A DNA stretch of 64,000 nt. Origin: Streptomyces sp. NRRL B-1140 (GTDB lineage: Bacteria; Actinomycetota; Actinomycetes; Streptomycetales; Streptomycetaceae). A program made the position numbers and the translations under genes. The notes below the pieces were generated by a model that was not told where the DNA came from, searched no databases, and saw only the letters and a list, made by a program, of their open reading frames with translations. Below are positions 1-8,646 of the stretch, piece after piece. Positions within the stretch are counted from its first letter, which is position 1. Each line of letters begins with the position of its first letter. The stretch is from positions 248,001 to 312,000 of the forward strand of contig NZ_LGEA01000036.1 in the NCBI RefSeq assembly GCF_001280065.1. The letters run 5' to 3'.

Positions 1-1761
1 TTCGATGGGCCCGGCGCTGCCGAGGCCGAGCAGTTCGCTGCCCCAGCCCCACTGGAAGATCGCGACCACCACCCCGAAGGCGGAGGCCACGGCGGCGACG
101 TTCATCGCGGCGGCCTTCAGCGGGATGCCGATCGACCGGAAGGCGAGCAGGAGCAGCAGGCAGCCCAGGCCGATGACGACCCCGACGAAGACGGGCAGCT
201 TGGAGACGATGACGTCGGCGAAGTCGTCGTAGCCGGCCGTCATGCCGCCCACCTGCACATCGAGCGCGGTGCCCGCCTCGGCGCGCGGCAGCACCTCCTC
301 GCGCAGCCGGTCGACGAGGTCGCTGGTCTGCTTCGACTGCGGGGAGGACTCCGGTACGACGGTCAGGTAGGCGGTGTGGCTGCCGGAGTCGAACGTCACC
401 GGGGTCACCGAGGCGACGCCCTCCGTGGCGCGGAGGGTCCCGTCGAGGTTGTCCAGGGCGAGTTTGTCGTCGGCGCCGTCGACCTTGGTGACGAGGGTGA
501 GCGGGCCGTTCACGCCGGGGCCGAACCCGTCGGCGAGCAGGTCGTAGGCCTGGCGGGTGGTGGCCGTCTTCGGGTCGTTGCCCTGGTCGGAGGTGCCCAG
601 GTGCAGGGAGAGGGTGGGCAGCGCGAGGACGGCCATGACGACCAGGGCGACCGCGCCGAGCACCTTGGGGTGGCGCTCCACGAAGGCCGACCAGCGGGCC
701 GCGAAGCCGGTGGGCAGCTCGGGTTCCGGGCCGTGCTCGGCGAGGCGGCGGCGCTCGCGGCGGCTGAGCGCGCGCATGCCGATGAACGACAGCAGGGCGG
801 GCAGCAGGGTCACGGAGGCGGCGACGGTGAGGATCACGGTGAGGCTGGCCGCTATGGCGACGCCGTTGAGGAAGCTCAGCCGCAGGATCAGCATGCCGAG
901 CAGCGCGATGCAAACGGTGGCACCCGCGAAGACGACCGCCCGTCCTGTGGTCGCGACGGCGTTCGTGGCGGCCTCGGTCACGGACAGCCCGCGCTTCAGC
1001 CCGCGCCGGTGCCGGGTGACGATGAACAGTGCGTAGTCGATGCCGACGCCGAGCCCGACGAGCATGCCCAGCATGGGGGCGAAGTCGGCGACGGTCATGG
1101 CGTGCCCGAGCAGCACGATCCCGGCGTAGGCGGTGCCGACACCGACCAGGGCGGTGGCGATGGGCAGCAGGGACGCGGCGAGCGAGCCGAAGGCGAGGAA
1201 CAGCACCACCGCGGCGACGACCACGCCGACGATCTCGGCGACGTGCCCGCCGGAGGACTCGGTGAGCGCGACGGCGCTGCCGCCCAGCTCCACCTGGAGC
1301 CCGTCGGTCTCGGCGCTCTTCGCGGTGTCGACGACGGCCTGCGCCTCACCCTTGGCTATGTCCTCGGCCTGGTCGTCGAAGGTGACCGAGGCGTAGGCCG
1401 TGCGGCCGTCCTCGCTGATGCGGCCGGTGCCCGGCCCGTCGTAGGGGCTGGTGACCGAGGCCACGCCGGGGAGGTTCCCGATCCGGTCCAGGGTGCGGGT
1501 CATCGTCTGCTCGACGTCGGCGGCGCGGACGCTGCCGGACGTGGTGTGCCAGACGACGGTGTCGCTGTCGCCGCCGAGCCGCGGGAAGCCCTCGTGCAGC
1601 AGCTCCGTGGCGCGGCCCGATTCGGTACCGGGGACCTGGTAGTCGTTCGAGTACGTGGTGCCGGCGACGGCGGCGCCCGCGGCGACCCCCGCGAAGGCGA
1701 GGAGCCACAGCAGGACGCTGAGCAGACGGCGCTGGACACACCAGCGTGCGAGGGCTGCCAC
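1..1761 (-). CDS. MMPL/RND-family membrane exporter (3' end outside window)
   Basis: The minus-strand frame opens at GTG 1761 (MAALARWCVQRR...) and stays open for 587 codons to the window edge, so the C-terminus is missing. The layout is that of MMPL exporters (RND superfamily, proton-driven export of lipids or drugs): one N-terminal membrane helix (about residues 13-35), a periplasmic porter domain (about 36-185), a block of five or six helices (about 190-340), then a second porter domain and the start of the second helix block near the edge. The motif GLGVGIDYALFIVTRHR, with the conserved Asp-Tyr pair of MMPL proton relays, is present. Family members usually have about 700-750 residues, so roughly 130-160 are missing. 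The substrate cannot be inferred. Confidence 0.9.
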   Translation of the reverse strand, partial: MAALARWCVQRRLLSVLLWLLAFAGVAAGAAVAGTTYSNDYQVPGTESGRATELLHEGFPRLGGDSDTVVWHTTSGSVRAADVEQTMTRTLDRIGNLPGVASVTSPYDGPGTGRISEDGRTAYASVTFDDQAEDIAKGEAQAVVDTAKSAETDGLQVELGGSAVALTESSGGHVAEIVGVVVAAVVLFLAFGSLAASLLPIATALVGVGTAYAGIVLLGHAMTVADFAPMLGMLVGLGVGIDYALFIVTRHRRGLKRGLSVTEAATNAVATTGRAVVFAGATVCIALLGMLILRLSFLNGVAIAASLTVILTVAASVTLLPALLSFIGMRALSRRERRRLAEHGPEPELPTGFAARWSAFVERHPKVLGAVALVVMAVLALPTLSLHLGTSDQGNDPKTATTRQAYDLLADGFGPGVNGPLTLVTKVDGADDKLALDNLDGTLRATEGVASVTPVTFDSGSHTAYLTVVPESSPQSKQTSDLVDRLREEVLPRAEAGTALDVQVGGMTAGYDDFADVIVSKLPVFVGVVIGLGCLLLLLAFRSIGIPLKAAAMNVAAVASAFGVVVAIFQWGWGSELLGLGSAGPIE

Positions 1762-1919
1762 GGAACGTGCTCCCGGAGTTGCCTTGTGTGGATCTTTGAC
1801 CGGGAACAGTCGTCCATGAACTGAACAGCCAGCAAAGAACGCATGAGCAATGCGCTGCCACTCTTACAAACGAACGAGATCATTTGTCGGTTTCGTGGGC
1901 TTATTCACAGCGGCCGGTG

Positions 1920-2261
1920 TCAGTCGAACTGGTCCCCCAGCGCCATCACCATCACGCCCGCGATCAGCAGCCACAGCGCCCGCCGGGTGCGGCCGCGGGA
2001 GCCCAGCACAGCGGCGGCGGCGCACACGGCGGCCCCGCTCGCGTAGGCGGCCGGGACGAGCGCCGGCGCCGGGCGGGTGAGGCGCAGCACGGCCGCGGCG
2101 AGTCCCGCGAGGGTCAGCGCGGCACCGGTGGCGGCCGCCGTCCAGCGGGCCCGGCGCGCGGCCTCCTCGTCCTGCGCCGGGTCACCGGCCGTGTCCTGCC
2201 CGGCGGCCGCCTCCGAGTCCGCTGCCTCGGGACCGGTGTCGGAATCAGGGCGTCCACTCAT
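1920..2261 (-). CDS. Small multi-spanning membrane protein, function unknown
   Basis: This 113-residue protein starts at ATG 2261. Its first 38 residues are acidic and rich in Ala, Asp and Glu, which suggests a disordered cytoplasmic tail. Three hydrophobic segments follow (about 41-62, 68-86 and 93-109), separated by short Arg-containing loops, so it is probably an inner-membrane protein. I recognise no catalytic motif. It lies between the MMPL gene on the same strand and a divergent methyltransferase gene. GC3 is high, as expected for a real Streptomyces gene. Confidence 0.7.
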   Translation of the reverse strand: MSGRPDSDTGPEAADSEAAAGQDTAGDPAQDEEAARRARWTAAATGAALTLAGLAAAVLRLTRPAPALVPAAYASGAAVCAAAAVLGSRGRTRRALWLLIAGVMVMALGDQFD

Positions 2262-2450
2262 GGCCGTGACGGTAGCGCGCCCCCGGGGAAAACCGGATGC
2301 GGGGCCGGGAGCCTGCTGTTAGCGTCCGCTCGTCCGAGGAATGCCCGCGGCCTCCCGCCGCCCGGCCGAAGCAGGTGCGTTGTTTGACGGTCCGACCGAG
2401 CTCCTCCGCATCCCCTTTCTTCCTCAAGGACTCAAGGAGCCCGTCCACCG

Positions 2451-3260
2451 ATGTCGGACATCACTTCCCGGACCTCGAACGACCCCCTCGCTGACCGTGT
2501 GAGCCACCCCGGCTACCCCCGCAGCAACGGCTACGACGCCCGCTGGACCATCGACAACCAGATGGGCCCGCACGCGCTGTGGCTGCTGGAGTGGCTGGCC
2601 CCGGCCCTGGGGCTCGACACCCTGAGCCCCGGCTCCCGCGTGCTCGACCTGGGCTGCGGCCGTGCCATGACGTCGGTCTTCCTCGCCAGGGAGTACGACG
2701 CCCAGGTCGTCGCCGCCGACCTGTGGATCAAGCCCGACGACAACGCCGGGCGCATCGCCGAGGCGGGCGTCGCCGACCGCGTCCTGCCCGTGTTCGCCGA
2801 GGCGCACGACCTGCCGTTCGGCGAGGGCACCTTCGACGCGATCGTGAGCGTCGACGCGTATCAGTACTTCGGCACCAACGACCTGTACCTGCCCACTCTG
2901 ACCCGGCTGCTCAAGCCGGGCGGGCGGATCGGAGTCGTGATGCCGGCGCTGCGGGAGGAGCCGGAGGGCGACGAGCCGCCGGCGCACCTGAAGAAGTACT
3001 GGGAGAAGGATCCCGGCTTCTGGGCCTTCCACTCCCCCGCCTGGTGGCGGCGGCTGTGGGCCCGCAGCGGGGCCGTCGAGGTCGAGACGGCCGACTGGCT
3101 CGACGACGGCTGGCGCGACTGGCTGCTGTGGAGCGAGGTGTGCGCCGAGGAGAGCGCGAGCGAGTTCATGGCCGACATGGCCCGCTGGTCGGTCGAGCTG
3201 ATGCACGCCGACGTGGAGCACGTCCTGGGCTTCACCCGGGTCGTCGGCCGCCGCCTGTAG
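2451..3260 (+). CDS. SAM-dependent methyltransferase, class I
   Basis: The protein has 269 residues from ATG 2451, with an AAGGAG ribosome site about 11 nt upstream. Motif I (VLDLGCGRAMTSVFLA, about 64-79) is the SAM-binding glycine loop of Rossmann methyltransferases. A post-I acidic region (VVAADLW) and motif IV (FDAIVSVDAYQYF) follow, then motif VI (LLKPGGRIGVVMPAL). This is the Methyltransf_11/ubiE type of fold. The Trp-rich C-terminal third (about 175-245) is probably the substrate-binding part, but the substrate is unknown. The gene is monocistronic and ends just before a strong hairpin shared with convergent gatB. Confidence 0.85.
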   Translation: MSDITSRTSNDPLADRVSHPGYPRSNGYDARWTIDNQMGPHALWLLEWLAPALGLDTLSPGSRVLDLGCGRAMTSVFLAREYDAQVVAADLWIKPDDNAGRIAEAGVADRVLPVFAEAHDLPFGEGTFDAIVSVDAYQYFGTNDLYLPTLTRLLKPGGRIGVVMPALREEPEGDEPPAHLKKYWEKDPGFWAFHSPAWWRRLWARSGAVEVETADWLDDGWRDWLLWSEVCAEESASEFMADMARWSVELMHADVEHVLGFTRVVGRRL

Positions 3261-3266
3261 ACGCCT

Positions 3267-3299
3267 GAGGGGGATGCATCGGTTCGATGCATCCCCCTC
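3267..3299. terminator. Bidirectional rho-independent-type terminator
   Basis: A perfect 15-bp inverted repeat (arms 3267-3281 and 3285-3299, core GGGGGATGCATCG) with a GTT loop lies between the stop of the methyltransferase (3260) and the stop of convergent gatB (3320). There is no U-tract, which is normal for Streptomyces terminators. It probably ends transcription in both directions. Confidence 0.85.
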
Positions 3300-3319
3300 G
3301 GGGTTCACACGTACGGTGC

Positions 3320-4834
3320 TCAGCCCTCGCTGACGCCCAGCTTCTGAAGGATCAGCTCCTTGACGCGAGCCGCGTCGGCCTGGCCGCGCGTGGCCTTCAT
3401 GACCGCGCCGACCAGCGCTCCGGCCGCGGCCACCTTGCCACCGCGGATCTTGTCGGCGACGCCCGGGTTGCCGGCGATCGCCTCGTCGACGGCCGCCGTC
3501 AGCGCGCCCTCGTCGGAGACGACCTTCAGACCGCGCTTGTCGACGACCTCGTCCGGGGTGCCCTCGCCCGCGAGGACGCCCTCGATGACCTGGCGGGCCA
3601 GCTTGTCGTTCAGGTCGCCCTTCGCGACGAGCTCGGTGACCCGGGCCACCTGCTGCGGCGTGATCGCCAGCTCGTCGAGCGCCTTGCCCGTGTCATTGGC
3701 GCTGCGGGCCAGCTCGCCCATCCACCACTTGCGGGCGGAGGCGGCGTCGGCCCCGGCCTCGATCGTGGCGACGATGGGCTCCAGCGCACCGGCGTTGAGG
3801 ATCGCCTGCATGTCGGTGCCGCTGACGCCCCACTCCTCGCGGAGCCGGTTGCGGCGGACCAGCGGCAGCTCCGGCAGCCCGGCCCGGATCTCCTCGACCC
3901 ACTCGCGGGACGGGGCCACCGGGACGAGGTCGGGCTCCGGGAAGTACCGGTAGTCCTCGGCCTCCTCCTTCACGCGGCCCGAGGTCGTCGACCCGGTGTC
4001 CTCGTGGAAGTGGCGGGTCTCCTGGATGATCGTGCCGCCCGAGGACAGCACGGCCGCGTGCCGCTGGATCTCGAAGCGGGCCGCGCGCTCCACGGACCTG
4101 AGCGAGTTGACGTTCTTCGTCTCCGAGCGGGTGCCGAACTTCTCGGTGCCGTTCGGGCGCAGCGACAGGTTCACGTCGCAGCGCATCTGGCCCATCTCCA
4201 TGCGGGCCTCGGAGACGCCGAGCGCCTTGATGACCTCGCGCAGCTCACGGACGTAGGCCCGGGCGACCTCGGGGGCACGCTCGCCGGCGCCCTCGATCGG
4301 CTTGGTGACGATCTCGATGAGGGGGATGCCGGCGCGGTTGTAGTCCAGCAGCGAGTGCGAGGCGCCGTGGATGCGGCCGGTGGCGCCGCCGACGTGCGTC
4401 GACTTGCCGGTGTCCTCCTCCATGTGGGCGCGCTCGATCTCCACGCGGAAGGTCTCGCCGTCCTCCAGCTGTACGTCGAGGTAGCCGTTGAAGGCGATCG
4501 GCTCGTCGTACTGGGAGGTCTGGAAGTTCTTCGGCATGTCCGGATAGAAGTAGTTCTTCCGGGCGAAGCGGCACCACTCGGCGATCTCGCAGTTCAGCGC
4601 GAGGCCGATCTTGATCGCGGACTCGACACCGGTCGCGTTGACGACCGGGAGCGCTCCGGGCAGGCCGAGGCAGACCGGGCAGGTCTGCGTGTTGGCGTCC
4701 TGGCCGAGGGCGGTCGAGCAGCCGCAGAACATTTTGGTCTTGGTGCCGAGTTCGACATGGACCTCGAGGCCCATGACGGGGTCGTACGACGCGAGTGCTT
4801 CCTCGTACGACACCAGGTCGGTCGTGGTGGTCAC
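3320..4834 (-). CDS. gatB: Asp-tRNA(Asn)/Glu-tRNA(Gln) amidotransferase subunit B
   Basis: GatB (504 residues, GTG start 4834) binds misacylated Glu-tRNA(Gln) or Asp-tRNA(Asn), phosphorylates the side-chain carboxylate and receives ammonia from GatA. The kinase-like core starts with [17 protein letters not shown] cysteine-rich zinc knuckle (CGCS...CPVC, about 37-58) and the signature [13 protein letters not shown] follow. The end of the protein (from about 350) is the helical and YqeY-like tRNA-binding part. The gene is the last of the gatC-gatA-small ORF-gatB operon. Such an operon is expected in actinobacteria, which lack glutaminyl-tRNA synthetase and make Gln-tRNA indirectly. The length is normal. 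Confidence 0.97.
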   Translation of the reverse strand: MTTTTDLVSYEEALASYDPVMGLEVHVELGTKTKMFCGCSTALGQDANTQTCPVCLGLPGALPVVNATGVESAIKIGLALNCEIAEWCRFARKNYFYPDMPKNFQTSQYDEPIAFNGYLDVQLEDGETFRVEIERAHMEEDTGKSTHVGGATGRIHGASHSLLDYNRAGIPLIEIVTKPIEGAGERAPEVARAYVRELREVIKALGVSEARMEMGQMRCDVNLSLRPNGTEKFGTRSETKNVNSLRSVERAARFEIQRHAAVLSSGGTIIQETRHFHEDTGSTTSGRVKEEAEDYRYFPEPDLVPVAPSREWVEEIRAGLPELPLVRRNRLREEWGVSGTDMQAILNAGALEPIVATIEAGADAASARKWWMGELARSANDTGKALDELAITPQQVARVTELVAKGDLNDKLARQVIEGVLAGEGTPDEVVDKRGLKVVSDEGALTAAVDEAIAGNPGVADKIRGGKVAAAGALVGAVMKATRGQADAARVKELILQKLGVSEG

Positions 4835-4850
4835 GGTGAGTACTTCCCTC

Positions 4851-5090
4851 TCAGCCCAGCAGGACGTCGTCGTCGCCCAGCCGCTTCAGCTCGCGGTAGA
4901 GAATGGCCAGGTTGGTGACGACGGCAGCTCCGGTCACGACGGCGTCGAGCAGCCGCAGCGTGTCGTTGTCCCCGCGGGCCTTCTTGATCTGCTTGTAGAC
5001 ACCGACGGCGCCGAACGCCGACGTGGCCATCGACACGTACAGACCGGACTTGGACTTCTTGAAGCCCTTGGCCTTGGACAGTGCGCTCAC
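4851..5090 (-). CDS. Conserved small protein between gatA and gatB
   Basis: This is a 79-residue protein from GTG 5090. The start overlaps the gatA stop as GTGA (5087-5090), so translation is probably coupled to gatA. The stop lies 16 nt before the gatB start. A basic N-terminus ([10 protein letters not shown]) precedes a weakly hydrophobic helix (about 20-32), a basic stretch (KQIKKARGD), a second hydrophobic helix (about 47-63) and an acidic tail. It may be a small membrane-associated protein with two helices. I know no function. Its place inside the operon suggests co-expression with the amidotransferase, though not necessarily a shared job. Confidence 0.82.
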   Translation of the reverse strand: MSALSKAKGFKKSKSGLYVSMATSAFGAVGVYKQIKKARGDNDTLRLLDAVVTGAAVVTNLAILYRELKRLGDDDVLLG

Positions 5091-6580
5091 AGCGACGGAG
5101 CCTCCTCGATCAGCGGGTGGCCCCACTTTTCCACGAAGGCGGCCTCGACGGCTGCACCCACCTTGTACAGGCGGTCGTCCTTCATGACGGGGGCGATGAT
5201 CTGCAGGCCGACCGGGAGGTTGTCCTCCGGGGCGAGGCCGCACGGCAGCGACATGGCCGCGTTGCCCGCCAGGTTGGTCGGGATGGTGCACAGGTCGGCG
5301 AGGTACATCGCCATCGGGTCGTCGGCGCGCTCGCCGATCGCGAAGGCGGTGGTCGGGGTCGTCGGGGAGACGATCACGTCGACCTGCTCGAACGCCGTGT
5401 CGAAGTCCCGCTTGATGAGCGTGCGGACCTTCTGGGCGCTGCCGTAGTAGGCGTCGTAGTAGCCGCTCGACAGGGCGTACGTGCCGAGCATGATGCGACG
5501 CTTGACCTCGGGGCCGAAGCCGGCCTCGCGGGTGAGCGAGGTGACCTCCTCCGCGGAGTGCGTGCCGTCGTCGCCGACGCGCAGGCCGTAGCGCAGGCCG
5601 TCGAAGCGGGCGAGGTTGGAGGAGCACTCCGAGGGCGCGATCAGGTAGTACGCCGACAGTGCCAGGTCGAAGGACGGGCAGTCCAGCTCGACGATCTCGG
5701 CGCCCAGCTCCTTCAGCAGCTCGACGGACTCGTCGAAGCGCTGGATGACGCCGGCCTGGTAGCCCTCGCCGCGGAACTGCTTGACGACGCCGACGCGCAT
5801 GCCCTCGACGCTGCCGTTGCGGGCGGCCTCGACGACCGCCGGGACGGGCTCGTCGATGGAGGTGGAGTCGAGCGGGTCGTGCCCGGCGATGACCTCGTGC
5901 AGCAGGGCCGCGTCCAGGACCGTGCGGGCGCAGGGGCCGCCCTGGTCGAGGGAGGAGGAGAAGGCGACCATGCCGTACCGGGAGACCGCGCCGTACGTCG
6001 GCTTCACGCCGACCGTGCCGGTGACGGCGGCGGGCTGGCGAATGGAGCCGCCGGTGTCGGTGCCGATGGCCAGGGGCGCCATGTGCGCGGCGAGCGCGGC
6101 GGAGGAACCGCCGCCGGAGCCGCCGGGGATCTTCGTCAGGTCCCAGGGGTTGCCGGTCGGGCCGTAGGCGCTGTTCTCGGTGGAGGACCCCATGGCGAAC
6201 TCGTCCATGTTGGTCTTGCCGAGGATGACGACGTCGGCGGCCTTCAGACGCTGGGTGACGGTCGCGTCGTACGGCGGGATCCAGCCCTCGAGGATCTTCG
6301 AGCCGACGGTCGTCGGGATGCCCTCGGTGGTGAAGATGTCCTTCAGCGCGAGGGGGACGCCGGCCAGCGGGCCGAGCTTCTCGCCGCGCTCGCGCTTGGC
6401 GTCGACGGCGCGGGCCTGGGCGAGGGCGCCCTCGCGGTCGACGTGCAGGAAGGCGTGCACCTTCTCGTCGACGGCCTCGATGCGGGCGAGGTGGGCCTCG
6501 GTGACCTGCACCGCCGTGAGCTCGCCGGAGGCGATCTTCGCGGCGGTCTCGGCGGCCGTGAGCTTGGTGATGTCCGTCAT
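5087..6580 (-). CDS. gatA: Asp-tRNA(Asn)/Glu-tRNA(Gln) amidotransferase subunit A
   Basis: GatA (497 residues, ATG 6580) is the glutaminase subunit of GatCAB; it releases ammonia from glutamine and channels it to GatB. The amidase-signature catalytic triad is visible: Lys80 (LALKDIF), cis-Ser155 (GGSGGGSS) and nucleophile Ser179 ([11 protein letters not shown]). The frame stays open upstream to 6922, but those codons lie inside gatC in another frame, so the start after the gatC stop (gap of 5 nt) is right. The last base triplet overlaps the GTG of the next gene. All hallmark residues are intact. Confidence 0.97.
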   Translation of the reverse strand: MTDITKLTAAETAAKIASGELTAVQVTEAHLARIEAVDEKVHAFLHVDREGALAQARAVDAKRERGEKLGPLAGVPLALKDIFTTEGIPTTVGSKILEGWIPPYDATVTQRLKAADVVILGKTNMDEFAMGSSTENSAYGPTGNPWDLTKIPGGSGGGSSAALAAHMAPLAIGTDTGGSIRQPAAVTGTVGVKPTYGAVSRYGMVAFSSSLDQGGPCARTVLDAALLHEVIAGHDPLDSTSIDEPVPAVVEAARNGSVEGMRVGVVKQFRGEGYQAGVIQRFDESVELLKELGAEIVELDCPSFDLALSAYYLIAPSECSSNLARFDGLRYGLRVGDDGTHSAEEVTSLTREAGFGPEVKRRIMLGTYALSSGYYDAYYGSAQKVRTLIKRDFDTAFEQVDVIVSPTTPTTAFAIGERADDPMAMYLADLCTIPTNLAGNAAMSLPCGLAPEDNLPVGLQIIAPVMKDDRLYKVGAAVEAAFVEKWGHPLIEEAPSL

Positions 6581-6585
6581 GGCTG

Positions 6586-6882
6586 TTAGTCCTCCCCCAG
6601 GATCTGCGGCACCTTGAAACGCTGCTGCTCCTGGGCCGGGGCGCCGGAGAGCGCCTGCTCGGGGGTGAGCGACGGACGGACCTCGTCCACGCGCATGACG
6701 TTCGTCAGCGGGAGCGGGTGCGAGGTCGGCGGTACGTCTTGGTCGGCGACCTCGCTGACGCGTGCGACCGCGCCGATGATGTCGTCCAGCTGTCCTGCGA
6801 AGTGCTCGAGCTCTTCGGGCTTCAGCTCCAGACGCGCCAGCCGTGCGAGGTGGGCGACCTCCTCGCGCGTGATGCCAGGCAT
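6586..6882 (-). CDS. gatC: Asp-tRNA(Asn)/Glu-tRNA(Gln) amidotransferase subunit C
   Basis: GatC has 98 residues from ATG 6882 and starts [20 protein letters not shown], the typical GatC N-terminal helix. It wraps around the GatA-GatB interface and stabilises the complex. The conserved middle, with the Asp-Val linker ([25 protein letters not shown]), and the C-terminal FKVPQIL segment that packs on GatA are both present. It is the first gene of the operon, 5 nt before gatA. The promoter probably lies in the 87 nt between it and the upstream cupin gene. Confidence 0.95.
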   Translation of the reverse strand: MPGITREEVAHLARLARLELKPEELEHFAGQLDDIIGAVARVSEVADQDVPPTSHPLPLTNVMRVDEVRPSLTPEQALSGAPAQEQQRFKVPQILGED

Positions 6883-6969
6883 GCAGCGATCCTCTGGGGT
6901 GAGTGAATGTGGTGTGGCCCAATCCTATGGGTCGTGGGGCCGTGCCCGTGAAACGGTTTGGCCCGTCCG

Positions 6970-7467
6970 TCAGTGACGGCGGCGGTTTTCCCAGGCCTCG
7001 CTCTTCAGGAAGTGGTTGTCGTACAGCTCCTGCACCTCGAGGAGACTCTCGGGTGCGACCTCGCCGAGGGCGACGCGCCGCAGGTGCCGGAAGTACTCGA
7101 AGCGCTCGACGCCGGGTGTGAGGACGATGAGCAGGTCGGCGTCGGCCCCGGGGACCGCCGCGAAGGCGTGCGGTTTTCCGGGTGGGACGATGACGAGGTC
7201 GCCGGGGCCCGCGGTGACGATGTCGTCACCGGAGAGGATCTCGGCGGCCCCGTCGAGCAGGAAGAACATCTCGGCCGAGTTGTCGTGCCAGTGCGGCTTC
7301 GCGCCGTCGGCGCCCGAGGTGAGGGTGACGCGCTGGGTGGACAGGGCGCCGCCGGTCGCGCTGCTGTCCGCGAGCAGCCGCACGGTGGTGGGCGCGCGGC
7401 CGACGACTTCCGCCTCGGCCTCGCGGACGATCACGGACTCGCCGAACCGCGGAACGGACAACGACAT
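6970..7467 (-). CDS. Cupin-domain protein
   Basis: The protein has 165 residues from ATG 7467. Cupin motif 1 ([15 protein letters not shown], about 58-72) provides metal-ligand His and Glu residues. Motif 2 ([15 protein letters not shown], about 87-101) gives the last His. The C-terminal 50 residues ([14 protein letters not shown]..., ending [18 protein letters not shown]) form a helical tail. It lies 32 nt downstream of the DUF4267 gene and is probably cotranscribed with it under the divergent TetR regulator. It could be a small-molecule oxygenase or isomerase or a metal-binding sensor; the exact activity cannot be read from the sequence. Confidence 0.85.
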   Translation of the reverse strand: MSLSVPRFGESVIVREAEAEVVGRAPTTVRLLADSSATGGALSTQRVTLTSGADGAKPHWHDNSAEMFFLLDGAAEILSGDDIVTAGPGDLVIVPPGKPHAFAAVPGADADLLIVLTPGVERFEYFRHLRRVALGEVAPESLLEVQELYDNHFLKSEAWENRRRH

Positions 7468-7499
7468 CTCGGTACCTCCGGATCACTCGGCGGGTGCGC

Positions 7500-7871
7500 T
7501 CAGACCGCGAAGAGCAGTCCGGCGCTGATCAGGACGATGACCGCGGTGGCGAAGTGGACACCGAAGGCCACCGCCCTCGTGCCGCCGTTGCGTAGCACGA
7601 TCAAGGTGTCTCCGAGCGGTACGAGTGCCACGGCGAGCATGAACCAGGCCTCGGCCCGGGCCCCCGCGAAGGCGAGCAGTGCCAGACCGACCAGCCCGAA
7701 GGTGCCGTCCCGCACACCCTTGATCGTCAGGTAGGCGCCGGCGTCGCCGCGGGGGTCGGCCGGGACGCCGTAGCCGGCGGCTGCGGCGGCGGGCTGGAAC
7801 AGGAAGCGGTAGCCCAGGAACAGGCAGAACACGTTGAGCACGACAGCCAGGGTGTAGGCGGTGATGGTCAT
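7500..7871 (-). CDS. DUF4267-type four-helix membrane protein
   Basis: This is a 123-residue membrane protein from ATG 7871 with four predicted helices (about 5-27, 46-66, 70-88 and 100-121). The motif GVPADPRGDAGAYLTIKGVRD between helices 1 and 2, with conserved Lys-Gly-x-Arg-Asp, is typical of the DUF4267 family, which has no known activity. It diverges from a TetR gene, with two perfect palindromes in between. It is probably the main target of that regulator, together with the downstream cupin gene. Confidence 0.82.
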   Translation of the reverse strand: MTITAYTLAVVLNVFCLFLGYRFLFQPAAAAAGYGVPADPRGDAGAYLTIKGVRDGTFGLVGLALLAFAGARAEAWFMLAVALVPLGDTLIVLRNGGTRAVAFGVHFATAVIVLISAGLLFAV

Positions 7872-7940
7872 GACTCTCCTCTAATTCCAGCAGGCGGTGG
7901 CGGGCGGCGACGTCGGCAGGCGATCCCCGACGATCGTTTT

Positions 7941-8003
7941 CTAGCAGCGCTAGGAACTGGAGCGAAGCTAGCAGAGCGTCGACAGGAACGCTAGCGGTGC
8001 TAG
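7941..8003. promoter_or_regulatory. Paired TetR operator palindromes
   Basis: Two perfect 5-3-5 palindromes occur in the divergent DUF4267/TetR promoter: CTAGCAGCGCTAG at 7941-7953 and CTAGCGGTGCTAG at 7991-8003, both followed by GA. A third partial core, GCTAGC, sits at 7967-7972. The second palindrome ends 10 nt before the regulator's ATG (8014), so binding there would block its own promoter. The CTAG tetranucleotide is rare in high-G+C genomes, which makes chance clustering unlikely. Confidence 0.75.
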
Positions 8004-8013
8004 GATTTCTTCC

Positions 8014-8601
8014 ATGACGATCCAGACGCGCCGGGAGCGCGAACGTGCGGAACGCGAGCGGCTGATCGTGACGGCCGCGCGGGAGCTGGCGGAGGCGGAG
8101 GGCTGGGACGCGGTGACCACGCGCCGGCTAGCCGAGGAGATCGAGTACAGCCAGCCGGTGCTCTACAGCCACTTCAAGGGCAAGGGCGCGATCATGGCGG
8201 CGGTGGCGGTACAGGGCTGCGAGGAGCTGGCCGAGGAGCTGCGGGCGGCGCGCACGGCGGCCGGGGGTGCCCGCGAGGCGCTGGCCGCGGTGGGCCGCGC
8301 GTACACCGCTTTCGCCCGGCGGCGGCCCGCGCTCTACGACGTGATCTTCACCCTCGACGTGGACCTGCCCTTCGCCACGCCGGAGGCGCCCGCGGCCCTC
8401 CAGGACGCCTTCGGTGAGCTGCTGCAGGCCGTCCAGCCGATCGCGGCAGAGGGCGAGGACATGGGAGCACTGACGGAGACGTACTGGGCAGGGCTGCACG
8501 GGCTGGTGACTCTGATGCGCAGCGGCCGGCTGCCCGAGGAGGCGCACGAGCGACGGCTGGGGCTGTTCATCGGCCACTTCGTGCCGCAGGGCACGGACTG
8601 A
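8014..8601 (+). CDS. TetR/AcrR-family transcriptional regulator
   Basis: The regulator has 195 residues from ATG 8014. The N-terminal HTH (about 12-58) is typical: REREREERERLIVTAARELA-type helix 1, then VTTRRLAEEIEYSQPVLYSHFKGKGAIMAAV, where YSQPVLYSHF is the recognition helix region. The C-terminal all-helical domain (about 65-195) resembles TetR_C_33/WHG-type ligand domains. It diverges from the DUF4267-cupin pair and very probably represses it and itself through the two CTAGC palindromes. The inducer is unknown. Confidence 0.9.
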   Translation: MTIQTRRERERAERERLIVTAARELAEAEGWDAVTTRRLAEEIEYSQPVLYSHFKGKGAIMAAVAVQGCEELAEELRAARTAAGGAREALAAVGRAYTAFARRRPALYDVIFTLDVDLPFATPEAPAALQDAFGELLQAVQPIAAEGEDMGALTETYWAGLHGLVTLMRSGRLPEEAHERRLGLFIGHFVPQGTD

Positions 8602-8635
8602 GCGCTCGCGCCGTGGATTTCCCCCGGACGAGCGC
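8602..8635. terminator. Possible terminator hairpin between convergent genes
   Basis: A 7-bp inverted repeat (GCGCTCG at 8602-8608, CGAGCGC at 8629-8635) with a 20-nt loop lies between the TetR stop and the rmdB stop. The large loop makes it a moderate candidate only. Confidence 0.45.
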
Positions 8636-8646
8636 GCCAGCGGGAA

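Noticed and set aside
3287..4918. 543-codon open frame on the plus strand, antisense to gatB
   Set aside because: It lies opposite a clear GatB sequence. High G+C DNA often leaves the antisense frame open. Its protein is Arg/Gly/Leu repetitive and has no family motif.
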